The notes under the pieces were generated by a model. The model ran no database searches. It saw nothing but the letters and a program-made list of their open reading frames with translations, and was not told the origin of the DNA. This document shows, piece by piece, positions 8,105 through 16,581 of a DNA stretch of 64,000 nt. Each line of letters starts with the position of its first letter. Position 1 is the first letter of the stretch. The position numbers and the translations under genes were made by a program. The DNA lies in the NCBI GenBank assembly GCA_022652545.1, contig JALCRM010000002.1:62001-126000 (forward strand), given 5' to 3'. This DNA is from Lachnospiraceae bacterium (lineage in GTDB: Bacteria > Bacillota > Clostridia > Lachnospirales > Lachnospiraceae).

Positions 8105-9787
8105 TTATTCCCCCATCTCTTCTGTGGAAAGGTCATATGGGATCCGGATCGTAAATGTAGTGCCTTCTCCAAGCACGGACTCTACGGAGACGCTTGCGGC
8201 GCCTTTGTAGTAATACTTCAGCCGGTTGATGGAATTGCGTATGCCGATGTGTTTTCCCTCTTCCAGGGAGGAAAAATCGTTGCGGTTGATCATATCGGCA
8301 AACTTCGGGTCCATACCGCGCCCGTCATCGGAGATCTGCAGTGTGACGAGGTGGAGATCCTCGTCATATTCTCCGTATATGACAATATGAATGGTATGCC
8401 CCGGCTCGATCGCGTGCTGGATCGTATTTTCGACAAAATTGTGGATCAGCAGCGGCGGGATACGGATGAGGCTCAGGATCGGGTCGATCTGGTAGGAAAC
8501 CGTAAAGGCATTCGCATAATGCATACCGGAGATATTCAGATATTCCCTGACCAGTTCCATTTCCTTATCGAAAAGTTCCAGACTGTGCCCTCTGCGGAAC
8601 ATGTATCGGAAATAGCCGGAAAGATATAATATCAGTTCTTTTGCATTTTCGTTCCGGCGGTTCTGCACAAGAGTGAACAGGAGATTCATCATGTTCTGCA
8701 GGAAGTGAGGACGGATCTGCAGCTGCAGGTTATCCAGCTGCAGATTCAGATTATGGATCTCCAGTTCATGCTTATGCTGCTCTTCCTCCAGAGCATTCCG
8801 CCGCAGGATCATGATGTTCTCGGCCATCCGGTTGAAAGAAAGATAGGTGTCCGTGAATTCCGCGGAACTTGCCCGGTCCCGGATCCGGTAATTTTCATTG
8901 CCGCCCTGAAGTTCATGGAAGGCCTTGCGCAGTATGACCAGGGGATGATCAATGTGTTTCCGAAACAGATAAATGAAAATGGGGACCATCAGCAGAGAAA
9001 GCAAAAGGAACAGAAAGGCCACCCACATCCAGGCGGAAATCGAACCGGTCACATCCGCATTTCTGATTTTGCAGAACAGTGTTACAGGAGCTTCGGAGAG
9101 TCCGGACTGACATAGAAGAAAGCCTTTTTCGGAGGCAGGTGCCTTATCGGAAATCGTGAGCTGCTTGTTCCGGAACACGGAGGATTCCTGCATTTTCGTG
9201 ATAAATTTGCTGCAGTTGATATAGGCACCGATATAATGATCTTCCTCTGAAATGATCCGGACCAGATACTTGTTTTTATTATATTCCAGACAGAACCACT
9301 TTCCGTTTTCCTTATCACGATCCCTGATCGTTGAGAGCAGGGCGTCGTTGTCAATACGGTCATGCAGATCCGCATTATAGACGGAGTGCTTATTTACGAC
9401 CAGCAGGTCGTTTTTCGCGGGAATATAGCAAAACATGGAATCCGCGGAATCGGACAGCTGAAGCAGGTTATCCATGATCCGTCCAACATCGTAGCGGTAG
9501 AAATCATAATGCCAGTCGGAGTATTCCTGAAAATAGCGGATAAAAGAGGCGTTGTTGCTGGGAAAATCATAAAGGGAATAGTCGATGTTCTTTATTCTCT
9601 GATCCAGACGATCGGAATAGGAAACCAGAGATGCCGTGACCGACTGACGGTAAACCTGGCGGGCGCTGCTGATCATGATCCCCCCGACGATGAGAGAGAG
9701 AATATTGAAGGGCAGAATGACCGCACAGAGGATGATGACGGTCATATACATCAGGGACCATGGGGATTTTGCCTTATTTTTAAACAT
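8105..9787 (-). CDS. YesM-type sensor histidine kinase
   Basis: About 560 residues from the ATG at 9787, which has GGAGG 11 nt upstream; an ATG at 9847 has no ribosome site. One TM helix (~12-35) is followed by an extracytoplasmic sensor domain, a second TM (~250-272), a HAMP-like linker, the His_kinase domain with the phospho-acceptor in RPHFLQN (His ~361), and a HATPase domain with DDGRGMD. This is the standard layout of kinases paired with YesN-type regulators. It is divergent from the transporter operon, which suggests that it senses that operon's extracellular substrate, perhaps with a binding protein. Confidence 0.92.
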   Translation of the reverse strand: MFKNKAKSPWSLMYMTVIILCAVILPFNILSLIVGGIMISSARQVYRQSVTASLVSYSDRLDQRIKNIDYSLYDFPSNNASFIRYFQEYSDWHYDFYRYDVGRIMDNLLQLSDSADSMFCYIPAKNDLLVVNKHSVYNADLHDRIDNDALLSTIRDRDKENGKWFCLEYNKNKYLVRIISEEDHYIGAYINCSKFITKMQESSVFRNKQLTISDKAPASEKGFLLCQSGLSEAPVTLFCKIRNADVTGSISAWMWVAFLFLLLSLLMVPIFIYLFRKHIDHPLVILRKAFHELQGGNENYRIRDRASSAEFTDTYLSFNRMAENIMILRRNALEEEQHKHELEIHNLNLQLDNLQLQIRPHFLQNMMNLLFTLVQNRRNENAKELILYLSGYFRYMFRRGHSLELFDKEMELVREYLNISGMHYANAFTVSYQIDPILSLIRIPPLLIHNFVENTIQHAIEPGHTIHIVIYGEYDEDLHLVTLQISDDGRGMDPKFADMINRNDFSSLEEGKHIGIRNSINRLKYYYKGAASVSVESVLGEGTTFTIRIPYDLSTEEMGE

Positions 9788-10028
9788 CTGGAATACTTCC
9801 TCCGGTACGGAATGATGCGGCAAAAACAGAAACATCTTCTGGTTCATATTCTATAGTATTCAAACCGGTTTTCGATCATGAAAACAGCAAAAGTTGATTT
9901 TCTGAAATATGCGCATTGGAAATCTTAATGTTCAAGGCAGCCTTTTCACGGTAGTCTTAATCCAGAAAACAGATAAGCCATTGTTGCTTCAGATTCAGAG
10001 TTCAGAGGATTATTCAAGGGAGGTCAAT

Positions 10029-11672
10029 ATGAAAGGTAAGAAACTGATCAGTGTGCTGCTTTCTGCAGCAATGACGGCCGGGATCCTGGCAGGATGCGGA
10101 AGTGCATCCGGTTCAACCGCATCAACTGCTGCAGCTTCGGCGGCTCCGGCAGCATCAGCTGCGGCAACCTCAGCGGCTTCGTCAGCAGCTTCCTCATCTG
10201 CCGCAGCGCAGACAGCTGCTTCATCGGACAACGGGGAAGATTACAACATTAAGATGCAGATCGTTACCTGGGGGCAGAACCCGGATGAGCTCGCGGATGT
10301 CGAATCCGCGATCAATGCCATTGTACAGCCGGAGATCGGCGTCACGGTCACGCTTGAACCGATCGCAGCCTGGGATCTGATCAATGAATCCAATATGGAA
10401 CTTACGGCCGGCGATAAGATCGATCTGCTCTGCATCTTTTCATACGGGCAGGCCATGGACAGCATTGCAAACTATACCTCCAAAAACATGCTCAGATCGC
10501 TCAATGATCTCTATGCCCAGTACGGAACGGATATCGGACCTGTGCTCGGAGAAGAGATCAATGACGGCTATGTGGGAGATACTCTGTATGCCATTCCTGC
10601 GAAAGCAACGCTCGGAGCGGGTTACGGATTCAGCGCACGGAAAGACTACCTGGATGAAATGGGAATTACGCCCGATCCGGACAAGATCTATACGATGGAT
10701 GAACTTACCGATATCTTCCAGAAATACAAGGACAAATACGGAGACGGCCATTATGCACTTTCTCTTTACGGTGCCGGTACGGATGTGTATTCCACCTTCA
10801 ATCCGCTGGAAACCCTCGGAGGAACCGGAAACAACGGTGTTCTGCTCGACAGCGGTCTGGATGGGAACACAAAGGTCGTAGATCTGTTTGAGACCGATGA
10901 ATACATGAATTACTGCAAGCAGATCCATTCCTGGTTCGGCGCGGGATTTATCAATCCGGATGTCAACACCATCAGCGACGATGTTACTTCCCAGATGAAG
11001 AGCGGTAACTATCTCGGCATGGTAGGAACCGTCTATCCCGGTTCTCTGGTCGGCATCGAAAACAATGTCGGTGTGGAGTTTGAAACATTCAATACCGTAG
11101 CTCCTTATGCTTCTACAACGGCTTCTTCCATGGCCCTGTGGGCAATTCCGACGACATGTGAAAACCCGGAAAAGACAATGCAGTTTCTGAATATCCTGTA
11201 TCAGGACAGAGACCTCTCCAAGGACGTGGATTCTCTTCTGGCTTCCGGCCTCGAAGGCAAAAGTTATGATGTTACGCAGGCTGTATCGGGAAGCAAGGCA
11301 ATCGTAAAGGCCGGAACCGGAACCTGGAGCAAGTGGGTACCGGATACCCTTTATGGAAATTACTACACGACTCCCAAATATGAACCCAATACGGCAGACA
11401 TCTATGACCAGCTGGCGGCGTTCGACAAAGGAATCACGGATGCAAACAGAATACCGAAGACCTTTGGCTACGTGTTCGATCCCGCAGCGGTCTCCACGCA
11501 GGCGGCCGCAGTCACATCGGTAACCTCCCAGTACCGCGGCCTTGTCGGATACGGCGCGGCAGATCCGGAGGAAGTCCTTCCTGAATTCATCTCGGCTCTT
11601 AAGGATGCCGGCATAGACGACATCATTGCGGAGAACCAGAAACAGCTGGATGCATGGCTTGCAAAGAAATAA
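10029..11672 (+). CDS. ABC transporter solute-binding lipoprotein (LplA/YtcQ-like)
   Basis: 547 residues from the ATG at 10029, which has GGGAGG about 5 nt upstream; an open frame reaching back to 9909 has no ribosome site. The signal peptide ends in lipobox LAGC. A ~40-residue Ala/Ser-only tether follows, then a large family 1-type binding domain. Its size matches binding proteins for complex plant oligosaccharides. It heads the operon with two LplB/YtcP-type permeases, and a stem-loop in the gap to the first permease probably sets a higher expression level for the binding protein. No ATPase is encoded here; a shared MsmK-type ATPase elsewhere is the usual arrangement. Confidence 0.93.
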   Translation: MKGKKLISVLLSAAMTAGILAGCGSASGSTASTAAASAAPAASAAATSAASSAASSSAAAQTAASSDNGEDYNIKMQIVTWGQNPDELADVESAINAIVQPEIGVTVTLEPIAAWDLINESNMELTAGDKIDLLCIFSYGQAMDSIANYTSKNMLRSLNDLYAQYGTDIGPVLGEEINDGYVGDTLYAIPAKATLGAGYGFSARKDYLDEMGITPDPDKIYTMDELTDIFQKYKDKYGDGHYALSLYGAGTDVYSTFNPLETLGGTGNNGVLLDSGLDGNTKVVDLFETDEYMNYCKQIHSWFGAGFINPDVNTISDDVTSQMKSGNYLGMVGTVYPGSLVGIENNVGVEFETFNTVAPYASTTASSMALWAIPTTCENPEKTMQFLNILYQDRDLSKDVDSLLASGLEGKSYDVTQAVSGSKAIVKAGTGTWSKWVPDTLYGNYYTTPKYEPNTADIYDQLAAFDKGITDANRIPKTFGYVFDPAAVSTQAAAVTSVTSQYRGLVGYGAADPEEVLPEFISALKDAGIDDIIAENQKQLDAWLAKK

Positions 11673-11704
11673 CATTCTCTGACTGAAATCGGCAATCTGT
11701 GATG

Positions 11705-11743
11705 CTGCCCTGCCGGATCTGATAGGAACGGCAGGGCAGTTTT
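11705..11743 (+). terminator. Intra-operon stem-loop (partial terminator/attenuator)
   Basis: A perfect 11-bp inverted repeat, CTGCCCTGCCG (11705-11715) and its complement (11729-11739), with a 13-nt loop, followed by TTTT. It lies between the binding-protein and permease genes. Such stems usually lower downstream expression or protect the upstream message, giving an excess of binding protein. Confidence 0.75.
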
Positions 11744-11755
11744 AAAGAGGAAACC

Positions 11756-12736
11756 ATGCCGGTCCGTCCGGGGCGTGAAACAGGAGAAAAAATAAAAATG
11801 GGCAAAGAAAAAACACTGCAAAATAAACGAACAAACAAATTCAGGCAGTTTCTGCCTTTTTACCTGATGGCCCTGCCGGGAGCGGTTTACCTGATCTGCA
11901 ATAACTACCTGCCGATGTTCGGTATTGTTCTGGCTTTCAAGAAACTGGACATAACCAAAGGGATCTTCGGGAGTCCATGGTGCGGGCTCAGCAACTTTGA
12001 ATTCCTTTTCAAAACAAAATCCACGATACAGATCATCCGGAATACGATTTTATATAATCTGGTATTCATGCTTCTGGGGACGGTGCTGGCCGTCATGATG
12101 GCCATATTCCTGAATGAGATCCGTTCCAGGAAGCTCAGTAAGCTGTATCAGTCTCTGATCCTGATCCCCTTCCTGATGAGCTGGGTCATTGCCAGTTACC
12201 TCGCCTATGCTTTTCTGGCACAGGATGTAGGACTTATCAATAAGACCATTATTGCCGCAGCGGGAGGAAAAGCTGTCAACTGGTACATGGAAAAGAAATA
12301 CTGGCCGTATATCCTCACCTTCTGCTACATATGGAAAAACATCGGATATATGATGATCATTTATTATTCCAGTATTGTAGGCCTGAGCCAGGATTATTTC
12401 GAAGCGGCTTCGATCGACGGCGCGACGAAATGGCAGCAGATCAGGAGCATTACGCTGCCGCTGATCCGTCCCACGATCATTACCATGCTGATTCTGAGCC
12501 TGGGCAGGATCGTCACATCGGATTTCGGACTTTTCTATCAGATTCCCAAGAACTCCGGAGCTCTTTATTCGGTGACACAGACACTGGACGTATATGTATA
12601 CAACGCCCTGATGAAGAATTCGGACTTTTCAATGTCGTCGGCAGCCAGTGTCTTCCAGTCCATAGTAGGTTTCGCATTTGTGCTCATTACCAATGCGGTC
12701 GTGACAAAGTACAGTAAAGAGAACGCGCTTTTCTGA
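11756..12736 (+). CDS. ABC sugar permease 1 (LplB/YteP type)
   Basis: 326 residues from the ATG at 11756 (GAGG 5 nt upstream). An ATG at 11798, also with AGGAG upstream, would give 312 residues; both are plausible. About six TM helices. The binding-protein-dependent transport EAA loop is visible as YFEAASIDGATKWQQIRSITLPLIRPT. It forms the membrane channel with the permease encoded next and receives substrate from the preceding lipoprotein. Confidence 0.92.
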   Translation: MPVRPGRETGEKIKMGKEKTLQNKRTNKFRQFLPFYLMALPGAVYLICNNYLPMFGIVLAFKKLDITKGIFGSPWCGLSNFEFLFKTKSTIQIIRNTILYNLVFMLLGTVLAVMMAIFLNEIRSRKLSKLYQSLILIPFLMSWVIASYLAYAFLAQDVGLINKTIIAAAGGKAVNWYMEKKYWPYILTFCYIWKNIGYMMIIYYSSIVGLSQDYFEAASIDGATKWQQIRSITLPLIRPTIITMLILSLGRIVTSDFGLFYQIPKNSGALYSVTQTLDVYVYNALMKNSDFSMSSAASVFQSIVGFAFVLITNAVVTKYSKENALF

Positions 12737-12745
12737 GGCTGTCCG

Positions 12746-12779
12746 ATTCGGAGAACATTGCAGGTTCTCCTCACGGAGG
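12746..12779 (+). repeat. Short copy of the hairpin/Shine-Dalgarno leader element
   Basis: The stem GGAGAAC (12750-12756) pairs with GTTCTCC (12764-12770), followed by TCACGGAGG, whose GGAGG is the ribosome site of the next gene (ATG 12787). The hairpin and the TCAYGGAGG tail match the 3' end of the elements at 18874-18965 and 24782-24877. The two upstream hairpins of those copies are absent here. Confidence 0.6.
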
Positions 12780-12786
12780 AAAAATC

Positions 12787-13677
12787 ATGAAATCCAAAGA
12801 TGATCTGAAATGGCAGGTCATATCCAATACAGTGCTGGCGCTTTTTTCTCTGGCCGCGCTTCTGCCCTTTATACTGCTTGTGGTCGCATCGTTTACCGAT
12901 GAAAACTGGGCCCTTGCAAATGGCTATAGTTTCTTCCCCGGGAAATGGAGCACACAGGCATATTCCTATATTCTGCAGAACTTTTCCATGGTTGGCCGGG
13001 GATATCTGAATACGCTTCTTGTTACCGGGATCGGGACCTTCGGCAGTATCCTGCTGACGAGCCTGTTTGCCTACGCACTGGCGAATGACAAGCTCCCGGG
13101 AGTCCGGATCCTGAACTTCCTCTGCATCTTTACCATGCTTTTTACAGGAGGACAGGTCGCCAGTTACTATGTCTGGAGCAATGTCTTTCATGTACGTGAC
13201 ACCTATATGGCGCTCATCCTTCCGAATCTGATGATGAACGCCTTCAACGTGATCCTTGTCAAAAATTATTATAAAACGAGCATTCCGGCTTCTCTGCTGG
13301 AAGCGGCTAAAGTGGACGGCGCCTCGGAATTCGGCATTTTCCTTAAAATCGTTCTGCCGCTTTCCATTCCGATCAATGCAACGATCGGTCTGATGACCGG
13401 ACTGGCTTACTGGAATGACTGGGTAAACGGCCTGTACTTTCTGACGGCACGGAAAGGGGCGGGACTGTTTACGATCCAGCTGATCCTGAACCAGATCAGC
13501 GACAGCATTTCCTTCCTGCAGAACGCTTCGGGTTCCGCAACTGCCGGCATAAAGTTCCCTGCGGCGACGGCCAGAATGTCCATTGCCGTAGCAGGCATTA
13601 TACCGGTCCTGATCATCTATCCGTTCCTGCAGAAGTATTTTGTAAAAGGGATAACAGTCGGCGCAGTTAAAGAGTAA
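12787..13677 (+). CDS. ABC sugar permease 2 (LplC/YtcP type)
   Basis: 296 residues, about six TM helices. The EAA loop reads LLEAAKVDGASEFGIFLKIV..LPLS. The C-terminus is typical of the CUT1 partner permease (YPFLQKYFVKGITVGAVKE). Its ribosome site is contributed by the hairpin leader element just upstream. It pairs with permease 1. Confidence 0.94.
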   Translation: MKSKDDLKWQVISNTVLALFSLAALLPFILLVVASFTDENWALANGYSFFPGKWSTQAYSYILQNFSMVGRGYLNTLLVTGIGTFGSILLTSLFAYALANDKLPGVRILNFLCIFTMLFTGGQVASYYVWSNVFHVRDTYMALILPNLMMNAFNVILVKNYYKTSIPASLLEAAKVDGASEFGIFLKIVLPLSIPINATIGLMTGLAYWNDWVNGLYFLTARKGAGLFTIQLILNQISDSISFLQNASGSATAGIKFPAATARMSIAVAGIIPVLIIYPFLQKYFVKGITVGAVKE

Positions 13678-13697
13678 CCACAGGAAGGGAGAACGGT

Positions 13698-14501
13698 ATG
13701 TCTTTTGGAAGTATTGAAACCTATTCGGAAGCGATGCGGCGGGTGATGCAGATCCGGTTCATCCTGCCGGACGACAAACGTTTTATGCCGTCAGCGGAGA
13801 CGGAGAAAAATCCGAATTATGACCGTCCGGTTAAAACGCTTCTGCTCCTCAACGGCTATACCCACGACAATCTGGAATGGCTCCTGAATACCAGGATCTT
13901 TGAACTTGCCAATGCCTGTAATCTGGCGGTGATCCTGCCCAGCGGGGAGAACGGATTCTATCTGAACCATGAGGGCATCAACGAGCACTTTGCCGATTTC
14001 GTCGGCGATGAACTGATGCAGTATGTCCATAAAACATTCGGGCTTTCGGCAAAGCGGGAAGATAACTTCGTGGGCGGTCTTTCCATGGGAGGTTTCGGTG
14101 CACTGCATACAGGGCTGGCCTATCCTGATCATTTCAGCCGTATCATGGCGCTTTCTTCCGCACTGATCGTACATGAGATCGCAGGTGCGAAGCCGGGATT
14201 TGTAAATGCCGGCGGGGATTATCCCTACTATCGCCGGATCTTCGGGGATCTGGATCAGGTGCTTACCAGCCGCAATAATCCGGAACAGCTGATCCTGGAT
14301 CTTCAGAAAGAAGGCAAAGCGATCCCGGAGCTGTATCTGGCATGCGGTACGGAAGATTTTCTGCTCGAAAACAACCGGCAGTTCAAAAATTTCCTGGACG
14401 AACACCGGGTAACGGCAGAATACAGGGAAAGTCCCGGAGTACATGATTATGTATTCTGGAACCGGTATCTGGAACCAGGAATCCGGTGGATGGTCGGATA
14501 A
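13698..14501 (+). CDS. Alpha/beta-hydrolase esterase (EstA/tributyrin-esterase-like)
   Basis: 267 residues, no signal peptide, so cytoplasmic. The nucleophile elbow is GGLSMGGFG (Ser ~129). The likely acid is Asp ~220 in CGTEDF and the likely base His ~249 in GVHDYVFW, completing a Ser-Asp-His triad. Length and motifs fit the putative-esterase family that includes S-formylglutathione hydrolase, tributyrin esterase and acetyl/feruloyl esterases. Placed 20 bp after the permeases and before an ene-reductase and a rhamnosidase, it probably removes an acyl group from the imported glycoside. The acyl group is not known. Confidence 0.85.
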   Translation: MSFGSIETYSEAMRRVMQIRFILPDDKRFMPSAETEKNPNYDRPVKTLLLLNGYTHDNLEWLLNTRIFELANACNLAVILPSGENGFYLNHEGINEHFADFVGDELMQYVHKTFGLSAKREDNFVGGLSMGGFGALHTGLAYPDHFSRIMALSSALIVHEIAGAKPGFVNAGGDYPYYRRIFGDLDQVLTSRNNPEQLILDLQKEGKAIPELYLACGTEDFLLENNRQFKNFLDEHRVTAEYRESPGVHDYVFWNRYLEPGIRWMVG

Positions 14502-14504
14502 TAC

Positions 14505-14537
14505 ACGGCTGCAGCTTTTCCCTGCTGCAGCCGTTTT
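14505..14537 (+). terminator. Rho-independent terminator-like hairpin
   Basis: An 11-bp perfect stem, ACGGCTGCAGC (14505-14515) with its complement at 14524-14534, an 8-nt loop, then TTTT (14534-14537). It lies directly after the esterase stop codon. The genes downstream are functionally linked and in the same direction, so it may end only part of the transcripts. Confidence 0.75.
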
Positions 14538-14549
14538 ATAAAGATACGT

Positions 14550-14566
14550 CCGGCGGTCGCCGCCGG
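14550..14566 (+). other. GC hairpin directly upstream of the ribosome site
   Basis: CCGGCGG (14550-14556) pairs with CCGCCGG (14560-14566) across a 3-nt loop and is followed at once by GGGA. It sits between the terminator and the ene-reductase start. Its sequence is unrelated to the repeat element but the placement is the same. Confidence 0.5.
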
Positions 14567-14592
14567 GGGAAATCATGTTTCGGAGGACTTCT

Positions 14593-16581
14593 ATGAACGG
14601 CACTTATGAACATCTGTTTTCACCTCTCCGCGTAGGGACGATCCTGCTTCGCAACCGTATCGTTGCAGCCCCTGTCACAAAATATGTATACGAGCAGGAT
14701 CCTGCCGAAACGCTGGAACTGATCGCGGAGAAAGCACGCGGCGGAGCGGGACTTGTCATTCTTGGCAGCATTGCGGTCAATGATACGGATGCGGTCATCG
14801 TGAACGGAAAGTCGGGCAGTCTCTACGGTCCGTTTGCCGCAAAATATACGGAAGAATTAAGTATCATCCACCAGTACGGGGCGAAAGCATCCGCGGAACT
14901 GATGCACTGCGGCATGTTTGCCGATCTGATGGGAACGGATCTGAACCCGGTAGGACCGCAGGCGATGGAAGTAACACTCGGAGACTTTCAGGGATATCAT
15001 GGCATCCTGCGCAATCCGCCCGCCGGCAGTAAAACGGTAATCGGTCTGGATAAAGCGGGCATGGAGAAGGTGTGCGATGATTTTGCGCGTTCCGCAGCGG
15101 CCGCAAAGAAGATGGGCTTTGATATGATCATGCTCCATTTTGCACACGGCTGGCTTCCGGCGCAGTTCCTGTCGCCGTTCTTCAATCACCGGACGGATGA
15201 ATTCGGGGGCTCCTTTGAAAACCGGATCCGGTTTCCGATGATGATCATAGACCGGGTCCGTAAAGCCGTCGGGCCGGATTACCCTATCGATATGCGGATC
15301 GGAGCGAAGGAATACGTCGAAGGCGGTCTGGAACCGGAAGAGGTCACGGAATTCATCTGCAGGGTCGAAGACCGGATCGACATGGTCCATATTTCCTCCG
15401 GCCTGGATAAATTCATAGACCAGACGAGTTATATCGAATCCCCCAGCATCCATCCGCATCTCATCAACGTGAGATTTGCGGAGATGGTAAAACAGCATGT
15501 CCGGAAAATACCGGTGGTTACCGTGGCGGGAATTACGATGCCGGATGAGGCGGAAGCCATTCTGGCGGAGGGAAAAGCAGATGCCATTGCTCTGGGACGC
15601 GCTTTGATCGCGGATCCGGAATGGCCGAATAAGGCGCGCGGCGGAAGCGCACAGTCCATCTGTCCCTGCATCCGCTGTGTTTCCTGCTATACGGTGGCGA
15701 CGGAAGGCCCCACGCAGGGGTGCGCCGTCAATCCGTGCTACGAACGGGAACTGCGGCTGAAGACGGAAGAAAGGGCTGTTGAACGGAAAAAGAAAGTTGT
15801 TGTGATCGGCGGCGGTCCGGCCGGTATGCGCGCAGCCATGGAAGCGGACCGGCGGGGGCATTCTGTTATACTGCTGGAAAAGGAAAACCGACTGGGCGGG
15901 CTGCTCAATGTTTCGAATGACGACCCGATGAAAATCGATATGGGTAATTATAAAAGGTATCTTATTCATGAGGTGGAACATTCCGGCATTGACCTGCGGC
16001 TCGGATGCGAAGCCACACCGGAACTTGTGAAAGGCCTGCAGCCCGACGAGATCATAGCCGCAGTCGGATCGGAGCCGGTAAAGCCCCGTATCCCCGGGAT
16101 TGACAGGCCGCTGGTGGTCGACATACTTGCTGCCCACAGGAAGATCAGGGAGTCCTGCAGAAATATGGTTGTGATCGGAGGCGGTCCCTCCGGCTGTGAG
16201 CTGGCTCTTACCATGGCGGAACAGGGAACCCATGTGACCATTGTGGAAATGGCGGATGAACTGGCAGCGGCCGGAAACCTGCTTTATAAAGCGGCGCTGA
16301 GGATCCGCATGGTAGAATATAGGGACAGGATCGATACGATGCTGAAGACATCCTGTTCCGAGATCCTGGAAAACGGCGTTCTGGTATCGAATGCCTCCGG
16401 AGAACAGAAAGTAATACCGGCCGACCGTGTCGTATGCTGTGTCGGCATGCGGGACAGGAAGGCGCTTGCGGAATCTTTCTACGGTCTTGCCTATGATGTC
16501 AGTATGATCGGGGACTGCATGGGCGCGCGCCGGATCAATGAAGCATCTCATGAAGGTTATTTTGCGGGGCACAGAATATGA
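14593..16581 (+). CDS. Old-yellow-enzyme-type ene-reductase with Fe-S and FAD/NAD domains (1)
   Basis: About 662 residues from the ATG at 14593 (GGAGG 5 nt upstream); an ATG at 14575 is also possible. Residues ~1-350 are an FMN TIM barrel with the active-site signature HFAHGWL and the downstream NHRTDEFGGSFENR. Next comes a 4Fe-4S cluster motif, CPCIRCVSCYTV...GCAVNP. The C-terminal half has two dinucleotide-binding motifs, VVVIGGGPAG and MVVIGGGPSG. This is the layout of 2,4-dienoyl-CoA reductase, 2-enoate reductase and BaiCD/BaiH. It should reduce an activated C=C bond with NAD(P)H. Its stop overlaps the next start (ATGA), tying it to the rhamnosidase. Confidence 0.92.
   Translation: MNGTYEHLFSPLRVGTILLRNRIVAAPVTKYVYEQDPAETLELIAEKARGGAGLVILGSIAVNDTDAVIVNGKSGSLYGPFAAKYTEELSIIHQYGAKASAELMHCGMFADLMGTDLNPVGPQAMEVTLGDFQGYHGILRNPPAGSKTVIGLDKAGMEKVCDDFARSAAAAKKMGFDMIMLHFAHGWLPAQFLSPFFNHRTDEFGGSFENRIRFPMMIIDRVRKAVGPDYPIDMRIGAKEYVEGGLEPEEVTEFICRVEDRIDMVHISSGLDKFIDQTSYIESPSIHPHLINVRFAEMVKQHVRKIPVVTVAGITMPDEAEAILAEGKADAIALGRALIADPEWPNKARGGSAQSICPCIRCVSCYTVATEGPTQGCAVNPCYERELRLKTEERAVERKKKVVVIGGGPAGMRAAMEADRRGHSVILLEKENRLGGLLNVSNDDPMKIDMGNYKRYLIHEVEHSGIDLRLGCEATPELVKGLQPDEIIAAVGSEPVKPRIPGIDRPLVVDILAAHRKIRESCRNMVVIGGGPSGCELALTMAEQGTHVTIVEMADELAAAGNLLYKAALRIRMVEYRDRIDTMLKTSCSEILENGVLVSNASGEQKVIPADRVVCCVGMRDRKALAESFYGLAYDVSMIGDCMGARRINEASHEGYFAGHRI

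Noticed and set aside
14857-16572. A 571-codon minus-strand open frame
   Set aside because: Antisense shadow of the first ene-reductase, whose FMN, Fe-S and nucleotide motifs are complete on the plus strand.
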